A stretch of DNA of 64,000 bases from SHLQ01 sp964451305 (GTDB taxonomy: Bacteria > Actinomycetota > Acidimicrobiia > Acidimicrobiales > SHLQ01): assembly GCA_964451305.1 (NCBI GenBank), contig CAYVHV010000005.1:59771-123770 (forward strand), given 5' to 3'. The stretch's first letter is position 1; the number at the start of each line of letters is the position of its first letter. The translations under genes and the position numbers were made by a program. This document shows, one piece after another, positions 33,797 through 44,536 of this stretch. The notes below the pieces were generated by a model that searched no databases, had not been told where the DNA came from, and worked only from the letters and a program-made list of their open reading frames with translations.

Positions 33797-35098
33797 CTAC
33801 AACCGGCCTTTTGCTTTGACGTCGAGGTAGTGGTCCATCAGTCGCGCTGCAAGTTTTCCCGGTGGGGCGTCGATGACCGTCGCGCCGGTGCGGCGTAGTT
33901 CGGCAATGGCTCGTTTTCGCTCGGCGAGAGCTGCGACCGCTGCAGCGTGGCGATGGGCTGTCTCGGCGTCGACTGGTACTTCGGTGGCCCATTGTTCGAC
34001 TTCGGGATCTTGAACCGAGGCGATGACGACGACGTGAGAACGGGTGAGCAACGGGAGCGCTGGAAGGAGGAACTCGCCGATGGTTTGTTCAACCAGTTCG
34101 GTGTGGATGATCAGCATGGTGCGCCGAGAGAACCGGAGCAGGACTTCGGTGAAGGCGGTGTGGTAATCGCTTTCGGTGAGTTCGGGTTCGATGTCATACA
34201 TCGCGTTGGTGACTTGACTGAGTTGGGTCGAGCGAGCCGATGCCGGCACAGCGGTTCGCACCGCGTCGTCAAAGACCATGAGGCCTGTCCGGTCGCCGAG
34301 TCCGACCGCAACGGTCGTAACAGCCATGATTGCGTCCATCGCGTGTTCGACACGAGGAACGCCAGCGACTTGGCCAGCCATCAGCCGTCCGTTATCCATG
34401 ATGTTGATGACCGTCTGGTTTCGCTCGGTCCGGTAGGTGCGGACGATCATGCGATTTGCCCGGGCGGTTGCCGACCAATCGATCTTTCGGAACTCGTCAT
34501 CGACGGTGAAGTCTCGAAGCTGTTCGAATTCGGACCCACCCCCGCGCATCCGAGCGGACCGGAGCCCCATATCGAGTCGGCTTCTCCGAAGTCGGAGCTC
34601 CGCTTCTGCCCGGCTCGGGAATCGAGGGAGGACGCGGAGTTGCTCCGGTTGCCATCTCGTTTGTTGCCGCCCAGCGAACCCGAGCGGCCCATCGATGCGA
34701 AGGACGAGTTCGCCGATCTCAAAGTGTCCGCGGCGGATGGGTTCCAGGTCGGTCTCAACCGTGGCGGTTCGACCAGCATCGAGGTCGAGGTCGATGCGTC
34801 GAGTTTGCAACCTCAAGGACGGCGCGAACTCGTCGGCGAAGGTCATCGATACCGGGCGCTTCGCCCCGTTGGTGACCGTCCACGAGGCTGTACCTTGCCG
34901 GTCGAGCGCGACCGACTTTGGGAGCGTCCGTTCGATCGTTACGAGCGCGGGGTTTGGTGTGAGGGAGTAGTCCACCGCCCACACGAGTCCGACGATGAGC
35001 AGGACGCCGATCAGCACGAGCCACGCGTTCGCGCCGAACAGCACCACCGCTGGCGACAGCAGCGCTGCGAACAACGCGAGTCGTCGGCGGATGATCAT
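33797..35098 (-). CDS. DUF58-domain protein
   Basis: A 433-aa protein with two N-terminal membrane helices (LALFAALLSPAVVLFGANAWLVLIGVLLIVGLVW), a beta-rich region and the DUF58 core. The core signature is GGGSEFEQLRDFTVDDEFRKIDW with RTYRTERNQTVINIMDNG, after which a VWA-like fold continues. Such proteins pair with MoxR ATPases in envelope or complex-assembly modules. It is the last gene of the operon, 19 nt after moxR. Confidence 0.92.
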   Translation of the reverse strand: MIIRRRLALFAALLSPAVVLFGANAWLVLIGVLLIVGLVWAVDYSLTPNPALVTIERTLPKSVALDRQGTASWTVTNGAKRPVSMTFADEFAPSLRLQTRRIDLDLDAGRTATVETDLEPIRRGHFEIGELVLRIDGPLGFAGRQQTRWQPEQLRVLPRFPSRAEAELRLRRSRLDMGLRSARMRGGGSEFEQLRDFTVDDEFRKIDWSATARANRMIVRTYRTERNQTVINIMDNGRLMAGQVAGVPRVEHAMDAIMAVTTVAVGLGDRTGLMVFDDAVRTAVPASARSTQLSQVTNAMYDIEPELTESDYHTAFTEVLLRFSRRTMLIIHTELVEQTIGEFLLPALPLLTRSHVVVIASVQDPEVEQWATEVPVDAETAHRHAAAVAALAERKRAIAELRRTGATVIDAPPGKLAARLMDHYLDVKAKGRL

Positions 35099-35117
35099 GA
35101 GCGGGGTCTCTCGATCA

Positions 35118-36198
<1,081 letters not shown>

Positions 36199-36206
<8 letters not shown>

Positions 36207-37563
36207 TGGTGGTCCTTTCGTCAACGAACGACATTTCATCTGAGCGTGCGAGTGTCGCCACTCCACCCCGATCTACTCGTTCTCGAATTTCGATTAGTTC
36301 TTTGGACAGCGCGACGAATTCATCATCGGTTGTCGGTGCCGGCCCATCGAGAACCCGTATGAGTTCGTCACGGCCGTTGGCACCACTCACCGCTGTCGCC
36401 AACTCTAGAACGGTCGCATCGGCCGGCATTCCCACCCGGCGAGCAAGATCTGTCCGGAGGTCGTTTCGGAGAATCTGGCTCGACCGCAGCCGAGACTCGG
36501 GAGTACGCGCATAGAGACGGCCGATCGCGTCGACGTACGACGAGCTGGGGAGCTCGATCGGCAGCGGTTCAGCGACGGGCGAACCGAGGCGACGCGCCAC
36601 CGCGAGTACGTAGATCAGCGCGGCAATGGTCAAGGCTGCGAACAGGACCTTGACCCGCGTGTCGATCAATTGCCACAACGTTTGGGTTCCGGCACCGACT
36701 GGATTGCCCTCGTCGTCGAGGGGTGTGAGGTCGCCCCCGTTGAAAGGAATCGCATTGCCCTGGCCGTCCCGACGGACCTGATCGCCATTGGTTGCGGTGT
36801 CTCCGACGTTGTTCGGGCTGACCCCCTCGGCGGGTTCGAAGAAGATCGGTGCTTGGGGAAGAAAGCCGACCGTCGGTGCTTGTTCGAGGGTCGAGAGTCG
36901 GGCGGCGAGCGCACCGTTGTCTCCGTCGTCAAGCGATCGGTTCATCAGAGCCGCCATCGATGCGAGCCGAATGATCCGCCCTTCCCCGAGAGGACGTTCG
37001 ACGACATACCCGCCATCGCTATCGCCAAAGCACGACGAGTCGCCGTCCTCGGCGATCGCAGGTGCATATTCGAGGGCGCGAATTTCGGTAACGCCAGAAA
37101 GTGCCTCGATCGTACATGTGCCTTGAGCGACGAGATCTGTTTCTTCGATCGTCGATGCTCGAAGCCCGGGTCCGTTACCTACGTCGATCGACGTGATCAA
37201 TATCCCGCCTTGTTCGACCCATTCGAGGAGCGGCACCCACGACTCGACAAAGTCCTCCCCTCCGACCGCGGTGAACGGCTGAAAAGCGGTGGTGGCGAGG
37301 ACGGCGACATCGATCGACTCGTCGGGGTGGGAGACGTCGATCCTCGTTTGCCCACCCGTTTCTTCGACGAGGAGGCGATACGCGAGCAGCCCTTCCGGAC
37401 CAGTGCCTTCCGGATCGGCAAAACCACCGACCGGGTCGGCTCCTTGATCTTGGGAGAAAAACCCGATCGCAAAAACCGCCCCGACGATTGCGACAAGGAG
37501 TATCGCAAGGACCGGCGACGACCGTTCCCTACCGAGCGATGGGCTCGATGCACTCGCCGTCAT
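36199..37563 (-). CDS. DUF4350-domain membrane protein
   Basis: A 454-aa protein with one N-terminal helix (VLAILLVAIVGAVFAIGFF), a Rossmann-like extracytoplasmic domain (GPEGLLAYRLLVEETGG, then EWVEQGGILITS), a second helix near residue 318 (VLFAALTIAALIYVLAVA) and a cytoplasmic helical tail. This is the usual DUF4350 layout, and such genes almost always precede a moxR, as here. Overlaps: 4 nt with the DUF4129 gene and 8 nt with moxR. Confidence 0.85.
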
Positions 37564-38201
37564 GACGATGCCTCGGCGGTGGTCACGGTGTTGAGTTTGT
37601 CCAACAGAACGTGGACATGTTCCATGTCGGATTGGTCGATGTTGATGTCGCTATAGAACGCTCGCTCAAACGAGCGGGCTGCCGTTTCATACGGCGGCAA
37701 AAGGTCGGGCTGCCTGCTCTGAACCGCCGCGGCGAAATCGCCCGTTGTTGCACCCGATATCTCTCGAGCGATGTTCGCATCGATGAGCCCCACGATGCTG
37801 AGGCGAAATCCTGCGATGACCGCCTGGCGCCAGTCGCCCGCAGCGATGTGTTTTCCCATCAGGGACCGAAGTTCTTCGGGTTCAACGACCGCATCGAACA
37901 CGACCCTCGTTTTGGAATCTGCTTCCTCAACTTTGGGGACCCGGGTCTTTGCCGCTCGGTAGATCGCGAACACCAGCAGCGCACCGGCGAGGACGAGCAA
38001 CACGATCGCCAAGCCACGTCCAGCTGCCCCGCCTACGCCTCCAAAGACACCGAAGAGGTCGCCGAGGAAGTCCAGGACGAATTCGATGACTCGGTCGACG
38101 GTGCGTTGGAAGATGCCAGGTTCGTTGGCACTCAAGAACCGTTCACTGCCGAGAATGTCGTCGGCGATGTCGTTGGCTTCTTCGTTCGTAACTTCAGCCA
38201 C
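37560..38201 (-). CDS. DUF4129-domain membrane protein
   Basis: A 213-aa protein with one membrane helix (LAIVLLVLAGALLVFAIY, about 66-83) and a C-terminal cytoplasmic DUF4129-like helical domain (AAGDWRQAVIAGFRLSI, then YETAARSFERAFYSD). Overlaps both neighbours by 4-8 nt, so it is part of a tightly coupled MoxR operon. Confidence 0.82.
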   Translation of the reverse strand: MAEVTNEEANDIADDILGSERFLSANEPGIFQRTVDRVIEFVLDFLGDLFGVFGGVGGAAGRGLAIVLLVLAGALLVFAIYRAAKTRVPKVEEADSKTRVVFDAVVEPEELRSLMGKHIAAGDWRQAVIAGFRLSIVGLIDANIAREISGATTGDFAAAVQSRQPDLLPPYETAARSFERAFYSDINIDQSDMEHVHVLLDKLNTVTTAEASS

Positions 38202-39093
38202 GGAACCTCAGCGCTTTCGAGATTGCCTTCGACGAGTCGAAGCTCCTGTCGAGTGCCATGTAGAGGTCGATGCCCTCTCGACGAACCCGAAGATCGAGGT
38301 ACAGCACAACCGATGTGGCTGCGGTGAACGCGACGACGACAACCGATGCCACGACGTCGAAAACTCCCCCGGTTATCCAGACCGGAACATCGAGCTGGTT
38401 GAGCAAGAACGTGGGAGCAAACCGCAGCGAAAGGTCCATGACCTGGCCGGCACCCGCGACTGCCACGAACACGATCAGACAATGGATGAACTTTGCATTC
38501 GCGAGTTGTCTGCTTCGTCGCAGGGTGTCGGCAACACCGAGGCCTTCGGCACCCATTGCCGGTGCAGCGACGATAAAGAAGCTCCCGATTATCACGGCGA
38601 GCAGACCCAAGCTGATGATGCCGCCGAAGACGATGGCGACGTGGGTGACCACCCATACGGCGATGATGACCGGGCTTCGTTTCAGCGATGACTTGAGCAG
38701 ATCGGGCATCGATATCGAGGTGCGTGCGTACCACGCCGCGGTGATTTCGCCGTAGATGGCAGCAACGGTGAAGAGTGCAATGGACTCGAATACGAGAGCG
38801 CCAAATCCGTTCGCAACAGCGCTGGGCTGGTCGATGCTCGAGATCAGAATGTCGACGGTTCGGTCAGGTCGGTTCCCTCGGAGCGACGAACCAGGCAGCA
38901 ACAAGATCAGTAGTTGCAGCGGCAGAACAACGATTGCAGCGAGCCCGAAGAACATCGCTGGGTTGATGCGTAAGAGGGTCAGCGCCTCGTCGATGATGGC
39001 GAGCGGCGTGCGCGCCAAGAGCGGCGGGAGTTCCTCTCGGGAGGGAACTGGCAGTGGACGACCCACGCTTGCGTTGGATTGCACCTCGGTCAC
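38194..39093 (-). CDS. Multi-pass membrane protein heading the MoxR operon (299 aa)
   Basis: GTG 39093 (VTEVQSNASVGR) is the best start because a longer frame would run through the divergent methyltransferase. Five to six hydrophobic segments are visible (MFFGLAAIVVLPLQLLILLL, IIAVWVVTHVAIVFGGIIS, LAVIIGSFFIVAAPAMG). The REGIDLYMALD end is typical of glycerophosphodiester-phosphodiesterase-associated or DUF7544-like membrane proteins common in these operons, but I cannot name the family with certainty. Confidence 0.7.
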   Translation of the reverse strand: MTEVQSNASVGRPLPVPSREELPPLLARTPLAIIDEALTLLRINPAMFFGLAAIVVLPLQLLILLLPGSSLRGNRPDRTVDILISSIDQPSAVANGFGALVFESIALFTVAAIYGEITAAWYARTSISMPDLLKSSLKRSPVIIAVWVVTHVAIVFGGIISLGLLAVIIGSFFIVAAPAMGAEGLGVADTLRRSRQLANAKFIHCLIVFVAVAGAGQVMDLSLRFAPTFLLNQLDVPVWITGGVFDVVASVVVVAFTAATSVVLYLDLRVRREGIDLYMALDRSFDSSKAISKALRFRG

Positions 39094-39110
39094 TAGGCCA
39101 TTCTTAGTCG

Positions 39111-39884
39111 GTGACGGACATTGCGAGAGAGATGGTAGGAGACGGATCAGCAGGTTTTGGGCCGGCTCGCTATGGAGATAGCTTCGCCGATGTCTACGAC
39201 GAGTGGTACGCGGATGTCTCCGATGCCGAGGCGACGGCAACCTTCGTCGACCGATTCGGCGAGTCTCAACGGATTCTGGAATTGGGAGTTGGCACGGGGC
39301 GCCTGTCGACTCCGCTCGCCCGCTCGGGCCACCGTGTCGTTGGTATCGACGCATCCCTAGCGATGCTCGAGCGATTCCACGGGGTCGAGGACCCGTTCGT
39401 CTCGTTAGCCGTTGGCGCGGACATGGCCGTTCTGCCGTTCTCCGATGACTCCTTCGATACCGTCCTCGTGGCCACGAACACACTGTTCAACCTGTTCGAG
39501 GCTGGAAGCCAACAGACGTGCTTTGAAGAATGCCATCGCGTTCTTCGACTGGGCGGCCGACTGATCGTTGAAGCCATGGTGCCCGCCCCACCCGACCCCC
39601 ATCTCGATCGGCTCGTCACGACCAAGTCATTGACGGTCGATACCGCTGTTTTGACCGCAACGGTGCGAGATATTGAGAACCAGGAAATTACCGGCCAGCA
39701 CATCGAGATCTCCGAAGCTGGCATTCGGATGCGCCCATGGAAGATCCGTTATTCGACTCCGACACAACTCGATGAGATGGCGGGCGCTGCGGGCTTCCGT
39801 CTTGGCGATCGATTCGCCGATTGGGCCGAGAACCCGTTTACCGAAGATGACCCCAGCGCGGTGAGCACCTACGTCGCGATCTAA
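39111..39884 (+). CDS. SAM-dependent class I methyltransferase
   Basis: A 257-aa Rossmann methyltransferase. Motif I is LELGVGTGRLSTPLA, the acidic SAM-binding residue is in VVGIDAS, motif II lies in DMAVLPFSDDSFDTVL and the post-motif region is HRVLRLGGRLIVEAM. The substrate cannot be inferred. Starts at GTG 39111, 17 nt from the divergent operon. It ends 18 nt from the convergent thioesterase. Confidence 0.88.
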   Translation: MTDIAREMVGDGSAGFGPARYGDSFADVYDEWYADVSDAEATATFVDRFGESQRILELGVGTGRLSTPLARSGHRVVGIDASLAMLERFHGVEDPFVSLAVGADMAVLPFSDDSFDTVLVATNTLFNLFEAGSQQTCFEECHRVLRLGGRLIVEAMVPAPPDPHLDRLVTTKSLTVDTAVLTATVRDIENQEITGQHIEISEAGIRMRPWKIRYSTPTQLDEMAGAAGFRLGDRFADWAENPFTEDDPSAVSTYVAI

Positions 39885-39902
39885 GCCCGATCGTTTAGCG
39901 CC

Positions 39903-40304
39903 CTACACGGCCAGGGCTTCGAGGCGTTCAAAGATGTAGGGCTCTGGTCGTACCGGCTTGCCAGTGCGGTCGGTGACCGCAACGGTGACTTCTGCGGTCG
40001 CGATGAGGTCTTCGCCGCGACGGATCTCTTGTTGCCAGACCGTCGATGCCCGTGCGAACTTCGCCACTGCGGTCGAGATGACGAGATCGTCTCCGGCTGT
40101 TGCAGCTGCACGGAACCGGACCTCGACTTTGGTCACGACGAACTGGAAGCCTTCGTTCTTGAGGACGTCGAGCCCGAGGTCGACGTCGACGAGTGCTTCG
40201 ACCCGTCCAATTTCGAAGTAGGTGACGTACATGGCGTGGTTCACGTGGTCGTACGGATCGAGTTCGTGGAAACGAACCCGGTGATGAGTCATGTTCGCGG
40301 GCAT
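39903..40304 (-). CDS. Hotdog-fold acyl-CoA thioesterase (4-hydroxybenzoyl-CoA thioesterase type)
   Basis: A 133-aa single hotdog domain with the active-site pattern FHELDPYDHVNHAMYVTYFE, in which the Asp is the usual catalytic residue. YbgC-like enzymes hydrolyse acyl-CoAs or acyl-ACPs; the substrate is unknown here. Two ATGs are possible (40304, 40292); TACGGT five nt upstream favours 40304. Divergent from the SRPBCC gene with only 21 nt between starts. Confidence 0.88.
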   Translation of the reverse strand: MPANMTHHRVRFHELDPYDHVNHAMYVTYFEIGRVEALVDVDLGLDVLKNEGFQFVVTKVEVRFRAAATAGDDLVISTAVAKFARASTVWQQEIRRGEDLIATAEVTVAVTDRTGKPVRPEPYIFERLEALAV

Positions 40305-40309
40305 GCCTG

Positions 40310-40319
40310 ACCGTAACCT
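40310..40319. promoter_or_regulatory. Overlapping divergent -10 boxes
   Basis: The minus-strand TACGGT (40310-40315) and plus-strand TAACCT (40314-40319) share two bases and precede the thioesterase and SRPBCC starts by 5 and 6 nt. The two genes would compete for polymerase. Confidence 0.4.
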
Positions 40320-40325
40320 GAATCG

Positions 40326-40781
40326 ATGGTCGCAATCACCGTGGAAACCGAAATCGATGCTCCCCCGGCAGTGGTATGGGCCGATGTCCGAAATATCGCG
40401 AGCCATGTGGAGTGGATGCACGACGCGGAATCGATTTGGTTCACCTCCGAACATAAGGAAGGGGTTGGCACTTCGTTCGATTGTGAGACGGTTGTTGGCC
40501 CAATTCGGTTGACCGATCGCATGGAGATCACCGAGTGGGTCGACGAGGCAACGATTGGGGTGCGCCATAGCGGTGTCGTCACCGGTGTGGGGGCCTTCAC
40601 GCTCTCGCCGCTGCCCGGGGGGAGAACCTTGTTCCGGTGGGCTGAAGAGTTGACGTTTCCGTGGTTTCTCGGCGGACCGGTCGGTGAAGTGCCGGGTCAG
40701 CTCGTCCTAAAAGCGATCTGGAAACGAAACCTGCAACATCTCGCCAAGCGATTCAAACATGGCGAGTTCTCCACCGCTTGA
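40326..40781 (+). CDS. SRPBCC/polyketide-cyclase-like protein
   Basis: A 151-aa START-like fold: EIDAPPAVVWADVRNIASHVEW is the typical N-terminal strand-helix, and FRWAEELTFPWFLGG with a long C-terminal helix closes the cavity. Such proteins bind hydrophobic ligands or act as coenzyme Q-binding-like factors. Starts at ATG 40326, six nt after TAACCT. No ligand can be inferred. Confidence 0.85.
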   Translation: MVAITVETEIDAPPAVVWADVRNIASHVEWMHDAESIWFTSEHKEGVGTSFDCETVVGPIRLTDRMEITEWVDEATIGVRHSGVVTGVGAFTLSPLPGGRTLFRWAEELTFPWFLGGPVGEVPGQLVLKAIWKRNLQHLAKRFKHGEFSTA

Positions 40782-40834
40782 GGTTGTCAAAATCGCGTTC
40801 TCTACGAGCGCAGCGCGAGATCTGTGATCGCGGG

Positions 40835-41695
40835 TTAGAACAGCGGATTCATCCACGTGGAGCTGATGAAGTAGGCCGCAGCGAATAGTACGGCGCCGAG
40901 CACGCCGCAGACGGCTAGTTGTGCTTTGTCGCCTTTGATAACCGGCTTGTTGCCAAAGTTCGCGCCGTAAAAGAGGATGCCGAGAAGGAACCCGGTCAGA
41001 AGTCCTCCGAGGTGTCCACCGAGGCTGATACCGCCCCGGAAGCTGAAGAGCACGTTGATAACGATCAGGAATCCAAGGCCGGTATCGAAGAGGCCCACTC
41101 CCCTGCTTCGCAACAGGAAGACCATGAATCCAATGAGGCCGAAGACCGCTCCGGAGGCGCCGACGACGGGGATCGCTGGGTCGAGGAGGATTGCGCCGAA
41201 CGTTCCGCCGAGTAGCGACACGAAATAGATGGCGATGAACTTTACTTCGCCGGTGACCTTCTCGATCTGGCGTCCGAGTTGCCACAACAGGTACATGTTG
41301 AAACCGATATGGAGGATGTTGGCGTGAAGGAAGCCACCGCTGACGATCCGCCAGATCTCGTTGTTCTCCCAGATCGCCGGGCCCCACGTGGCAAACGTAC
41401 CGGCGACATCGACGGTGGTGAGCCCGACCGTCGCGAAGTACGCGAGAACGTTGAGCCCGACCAGCACCTTGGTGATCGTGAAATTCGAACCCGGCAGATT
41501 TCGGGCGTTATAGATCTTCTGGGTGCCGGCGTTCTTGGTGCATTCAGGGCAGTGAACGCCGACGGAGGCCTGATGACGGCAATCGACGCAGATGTGGCGA
41601 TCGCAGCGCTGACAGCGGATACCGGTTTCCCGGTCGGGGTGCCGGTAGCACACCTCTTCGCCGACGACGGCGTCTTGTGGTTCGTGAGCGCTCAT
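40835..41695 (-). CDS. Rhomboid-family intramembrane serine protease
   Basis: A 286-aa protein. A B-box-like zinc-binding N-terminus (CYRHPDRETGIRCQRCDRHICVDC...CPEC) precedes six membrane helices. The catalytic Ser lies in GASGAVFG and the His in GGHLGGLL; the HANILHIGFNMY motif is also present. Rhomboids cleave membrane proteins near their transmembrane segments. ATG 41695 was chosen because a longer frame lacks conserved residues and enters the divergent promoter. Confidence 0.92.
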   Translation of the reverse strand: MSAHEPQDAVVGEEVCYRHPDRETGIRCQRCDRHICVDCRHQASVGVHCPECTKNAGTQKIYNARNLPGSNFTITKVLVGLNVLAYFATVGLTTVDVAGTFATWGPAIWENNEIWRIVSGGFLHANILHIGFNMYLLWQLGRQIEKVTGEVKFIAIYFVSLLGGTFGAILLDPAIPVVGASGAVFGLIGFMVFLLRSRGVGLFDTGLGFLIVINVLFSFRGGISLGGHLGGLLTGFLLGILFYGANFGNKPVIKGDKAQLAVCGVLGAVLFAAAYFISSTWMNPLF

Positions 41696-41764
41696 AGTGA
41701 TATAAGCGCTGAGAATAGCGGGTTCATTCCGCATTTGGTGCGGAGCGACTACCGTTCATATTCA

Positions 41765-44329
41765 ATGTCTGACAGCGCACCCACTCCAACACCAGCAGAT
41801 CTGCCCGACGAACTCGTCGAACGGTTGACCGAGCTCGCCCAAATTCCGCAGATTCTCGTCGCCACCGACTACGACGGAACGATCGCTCCGATCGTCAACG
41901 ACCCAATGCGGGCCGTTCCCGATCGTGAGGTTGCCGTTGCTCTCCGGTCGTTGGCGCTGCTCGACCAGACCGCGGTCGGAATTATCTCGTCTCGCGCCTT
42001 GCGCGACCTCGCAGCGTTGAGCCGTCTCCCCGCCGAGATTCATCTCGTTGGAAGCCATGGCAGCGAGTTTGATGTCGATTTCGCGCTGCAGATGGATGAG
42101 GCTACGCAGGCTCGCCGTGATGCGTTGGGTGAGCAGTTGGCCGATATCTGCCGTCGGTATCCGGGCACCTCGCTCGAGCAGAAGCCTGCGTCGGTTGCAT
42201 TCCATACCCGCAACGCGGACGCCGACGTTGTCGCCGATGCGGTGGCGGAGGTCGAAGCGCTCGCTGCTGCGGACGATTCACTCGTCTATCGCACGGGAAA
42301 GATGGTCTCCGAGATCGGGGTGATGGCTGCCGACAAGGGCAAGGCACTCGAGGTCCTCCGAGCCAACGTCAGCGCGACCGCGGTTCTCTACGTGGGAGAC
42401 GACACGACCGATGAGGTCGCATTCGCGTCGCTCTCGGGGCCTGACGTCGGCGTGAAGGTCGGGGACGGCGAAACGATTGCCGCTCATCGAATTGGAGACA
42501 CCGCGGACGTTGCGTTGATGCTCAGCACCCTGTGTTCGCTTCGGAGCGAATGGCTGGCGGGCGCTGGTTTGGTTCCGATCGAGCAGCACAGCCTTCTGTC
42601 GGATCAACGCACCGCCGCTATCGTCACGCCCGACGCCCGAATCACATGGTTTTGCGCACCGCGTCTGGACGACCCTGCGATCTTCGCCGAATTGCTCGGC
42701 GGACCGACCGCAGGCTACTTCTCCGTGGCTGCGGCCGACGGTGCTGCACCGAGCCTGCAGCGATATGTCGAGAACACGATGATGCTCGAGACCGTGTGGC
42801 AGGACGTGACCGTCACCGACTACCTCGATGTTTCCGATGGCCGGCCAACGCTGCTCGCTGGTCGCAGCGATGTGATCCGTCATCTCAGCGGGAGCGGCAC
42901 CGCTGTGGTCGAGTTTGCTCCGCGGCTCGACTTCGGCCGCTTCCCCACCCAGATCGAGCAGCGAACCGATGGACTCGAGGTCAGTGGTGCACGTGACCTG
43001 ATCGTTCTGCGCTCTCCCGGCGTCGAGTGGTCGATCGAATCGGTCGGCCAACATCAGACGGCAATGGCTCATATCGATCTGTCCAAGGGGCCGGTCACCC
43101 TCGAACTACGTATCGGAACGGCAAGCCTTCGAGCCGAAGCCGACGAATCCCGCAAGCGCGATCACACTCGCCGCTTCTGGGCGGATTGGGCCGACAAACT
43201 CGAAGTACCGTCGGAGGCAAGCGCTCACGTTCGCCGTTCAGCGCTCGTGCTCAAGGCACTCGTCTATGGACCGAGCGGCGGCATCGCAGCAGCCCCAACG
43301 ACCAGCCTTCCCGAGTACATCGGCGGTGTCCGAAACTGGGACTACCGCTATTGCTGGCTGCGTGATGCTGCGTTGAGCGCGGCGGCGCTCGTGCGTCTCG
43401 GAAGCCATGAAGAGGCAATGGACTATCTGGACTGGGTCCTCGGAGTGTTGGACGCTGGTGATGGCCAGCCCGAGCGTTTGAACCCGCTGTACGCGCTCGA
43501 CGGCGGCAAGCTTCCGCCTGAGGCTGACATTACCGAGCTCGCCGGATACGGCGGCTCGCGGCCGGTCCGTGTCGGAAACGCAGCGGACAACCAGGTGCAG
43601 CTCGACGTGTTCGGCCCGATCGTCGACCTCGTCCGCCTGTTGGGCGAACGCGGTGCGCCGTTGTCGGCTCGCCACTGGCGCCTCGTCGAAGCAATGGTCG
43701 GCGCAGTCGAGCTGCGATGGACCGAACCCGATCACGGTATTTGGGAAATTCGCTCAGCACCTCGACATCACGTCTATTCAAAGGTGATGTGTTGGGTCAC
43801 TGTCGACCGTGCGATCAGGATCGCCGAAGAGGTATTCGAGCGAGAGCGGCCCGAGTGGGAAGTCCTTCGTGAGACGATCTCGACGAACATCTTTGACCAC
43901 GGGTGGAACGAGACCGTCCAGTCGTTTACCAACGCATACGACGGCGTCGATCTCGACGCGTCGGTGCTCAGCGTTGGCCTGTCCGGTTTGGTCGCACCCG
44001 ATGATCCTCGCTTTGTCGGCACGGTCCGCGGCGTCGAAGCGCAGTTGCGCGAGGGGCCAACGGTGTACCGATACCACCACGAAGACGGCCTGCCCGGCGC
44101 CGAGGGTGGCTTCCATCTGATGACGTCGTGGTTGATCGATTCGTACGCGTTGTTGGGTGAGCATGAAGAGGCTGAAGCCCTCTTCCGCAAGCTGCTCGCT
44201 ACTGCTGGTGACACGGGCCTGCTGTCCGAAGAATACGACCCGGTCACCTGCCGCTCTCTCGGAAATCACCCCCAGGCGTACAGCCACATCGGTGTGATCA
44301 ATAACGCGCTGAGGTTGACGGCGAAGTAG
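41765..44329 (+). CDS. Trehalose-6-phosphate phosphatase fused to GH15 glycosidase
   Basis: An 854-aa two-domain protein. Residues about 1-260 are an OtsB-type HAD phosphatase with DYDGT (Asp35, Asp37), GIISSR, GSHGSEF and GDDTTDEVAF. Residues about 265-854 are a GH15 glucoamylase/trehalase-like domain with RNWDYRYCWLRDA, a GIWE glutamate and a second acidic motif LLSEEYDP near the end. The order suggests that one chain makes trehalose from its phosphate and may hydrolyse trehalose or another glucoside. ATG 41765 is the first start after the divergent rhomboid. Confidence 0.9.
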   Translation: MSDSAPTPTPADLPDELVERLTELAQIPQILVATDYDGTIAPIVNDPMRAVPDREVAVALRSLALLDQTAVGIISSRALRDLAALSRLPAEIHLVGSHGSEFDVDFALQMDEATQARRDALGEQLADICRRYPGTSLEQKPASVAFHTRNADADVVADAVAEVEALAAADDSLVYRTGKMVSEIGVMAADKGKALEVLRANVSATAVLYVGDDTTDEVAFASLSGPDVGVKVGDGETIAAHRIGDTADVALMLSTLCSLRSEWLAGAGLVPIEQHSLLSDQRTAAIVTPDARITWFCAPRLDDPAIFAELLGGPTAGYFSVAAADGAAPSLQRYVENTMMLETVWQDVTVTDYLDVSDGRPTLLAGRSDVIRHLSGSGTAVVEFAPRLDFGRFPTQIEQRTDGLEVSGARDLIVLRSPGVEWSIESVGQHQTAMAHIDLSKGPVTLELRIGTASLRAEADESRKRDHTRRFWADWADKLEVPSEASAHVRRSALVLKALVYGPSGGIAAAPTTSLPEYIGGVRNWDYRYCWLRDAALSAAALVRLGSHEEAMDYLDWVLGVLDAGDGQPERLNPLYALDGGKLPPEADITELAGYGGSRPVRVGNAADNQVQLDVFGPIVDLVRLLGERGAPLSARHWRLVEAMVGAVELRWTEPDHGIWEIRSAPRHHVYSKVMCWVTVDRAIRIAEEVFERERPEWEVLRETISTNIFDHGWNETVQSFTNAYDGVDLDASVLSVGLSGLVAPDDPRFVGTVRGVEAQLREGPTVYRYHHEDGLPGAEGGFHLMTSWLIDSYALLGEHEEAEALFRKLLATAGDTGLLSEEYDPVTCRSLGNHPQAYSHIGVINNALRLTAK

Positions 44330-44536
44330 GGCGCTCGCGGCCTTTACGAAGCTCCCATGAAAAATTGGTACGAGACTTGACGAATGTCGTCGACCGGTGA
44401 GAGTGTGTCCGTAGTCACACGTGACGATGATGAATCAGACGAGCTTCCCCAACGTTCTCTCACACCAGGCAGACAGAGGCCGCACGGCCAGTTGAGCCCA
44501 CGGGAACGAGTAGAGATAGCACGCTCAGATTCGACG
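44330..44536 (+). other. Candidate structured 3' UTR or small RNA
   Basis: A gap without a credible gene. It contains complementary blocks GTGAGAG (about 44397) and CTCTCAC (about 44457), a GTGTG...CACAC pair and GGCCGCACGGCC, ending at a strong terminator. A reading frame from 44384 crosses the gap and the terminator, but its third-position GC is low, so I do not accept it. A processed or independently transcribed RNA is possible. Confidence 0.35.

Noticed and set aside
37611..38327. 238-aa plus-strand frame opposite DUF4129
   Set aside because: Antisense shadow of the MoxR operon; no motif and no start signal.
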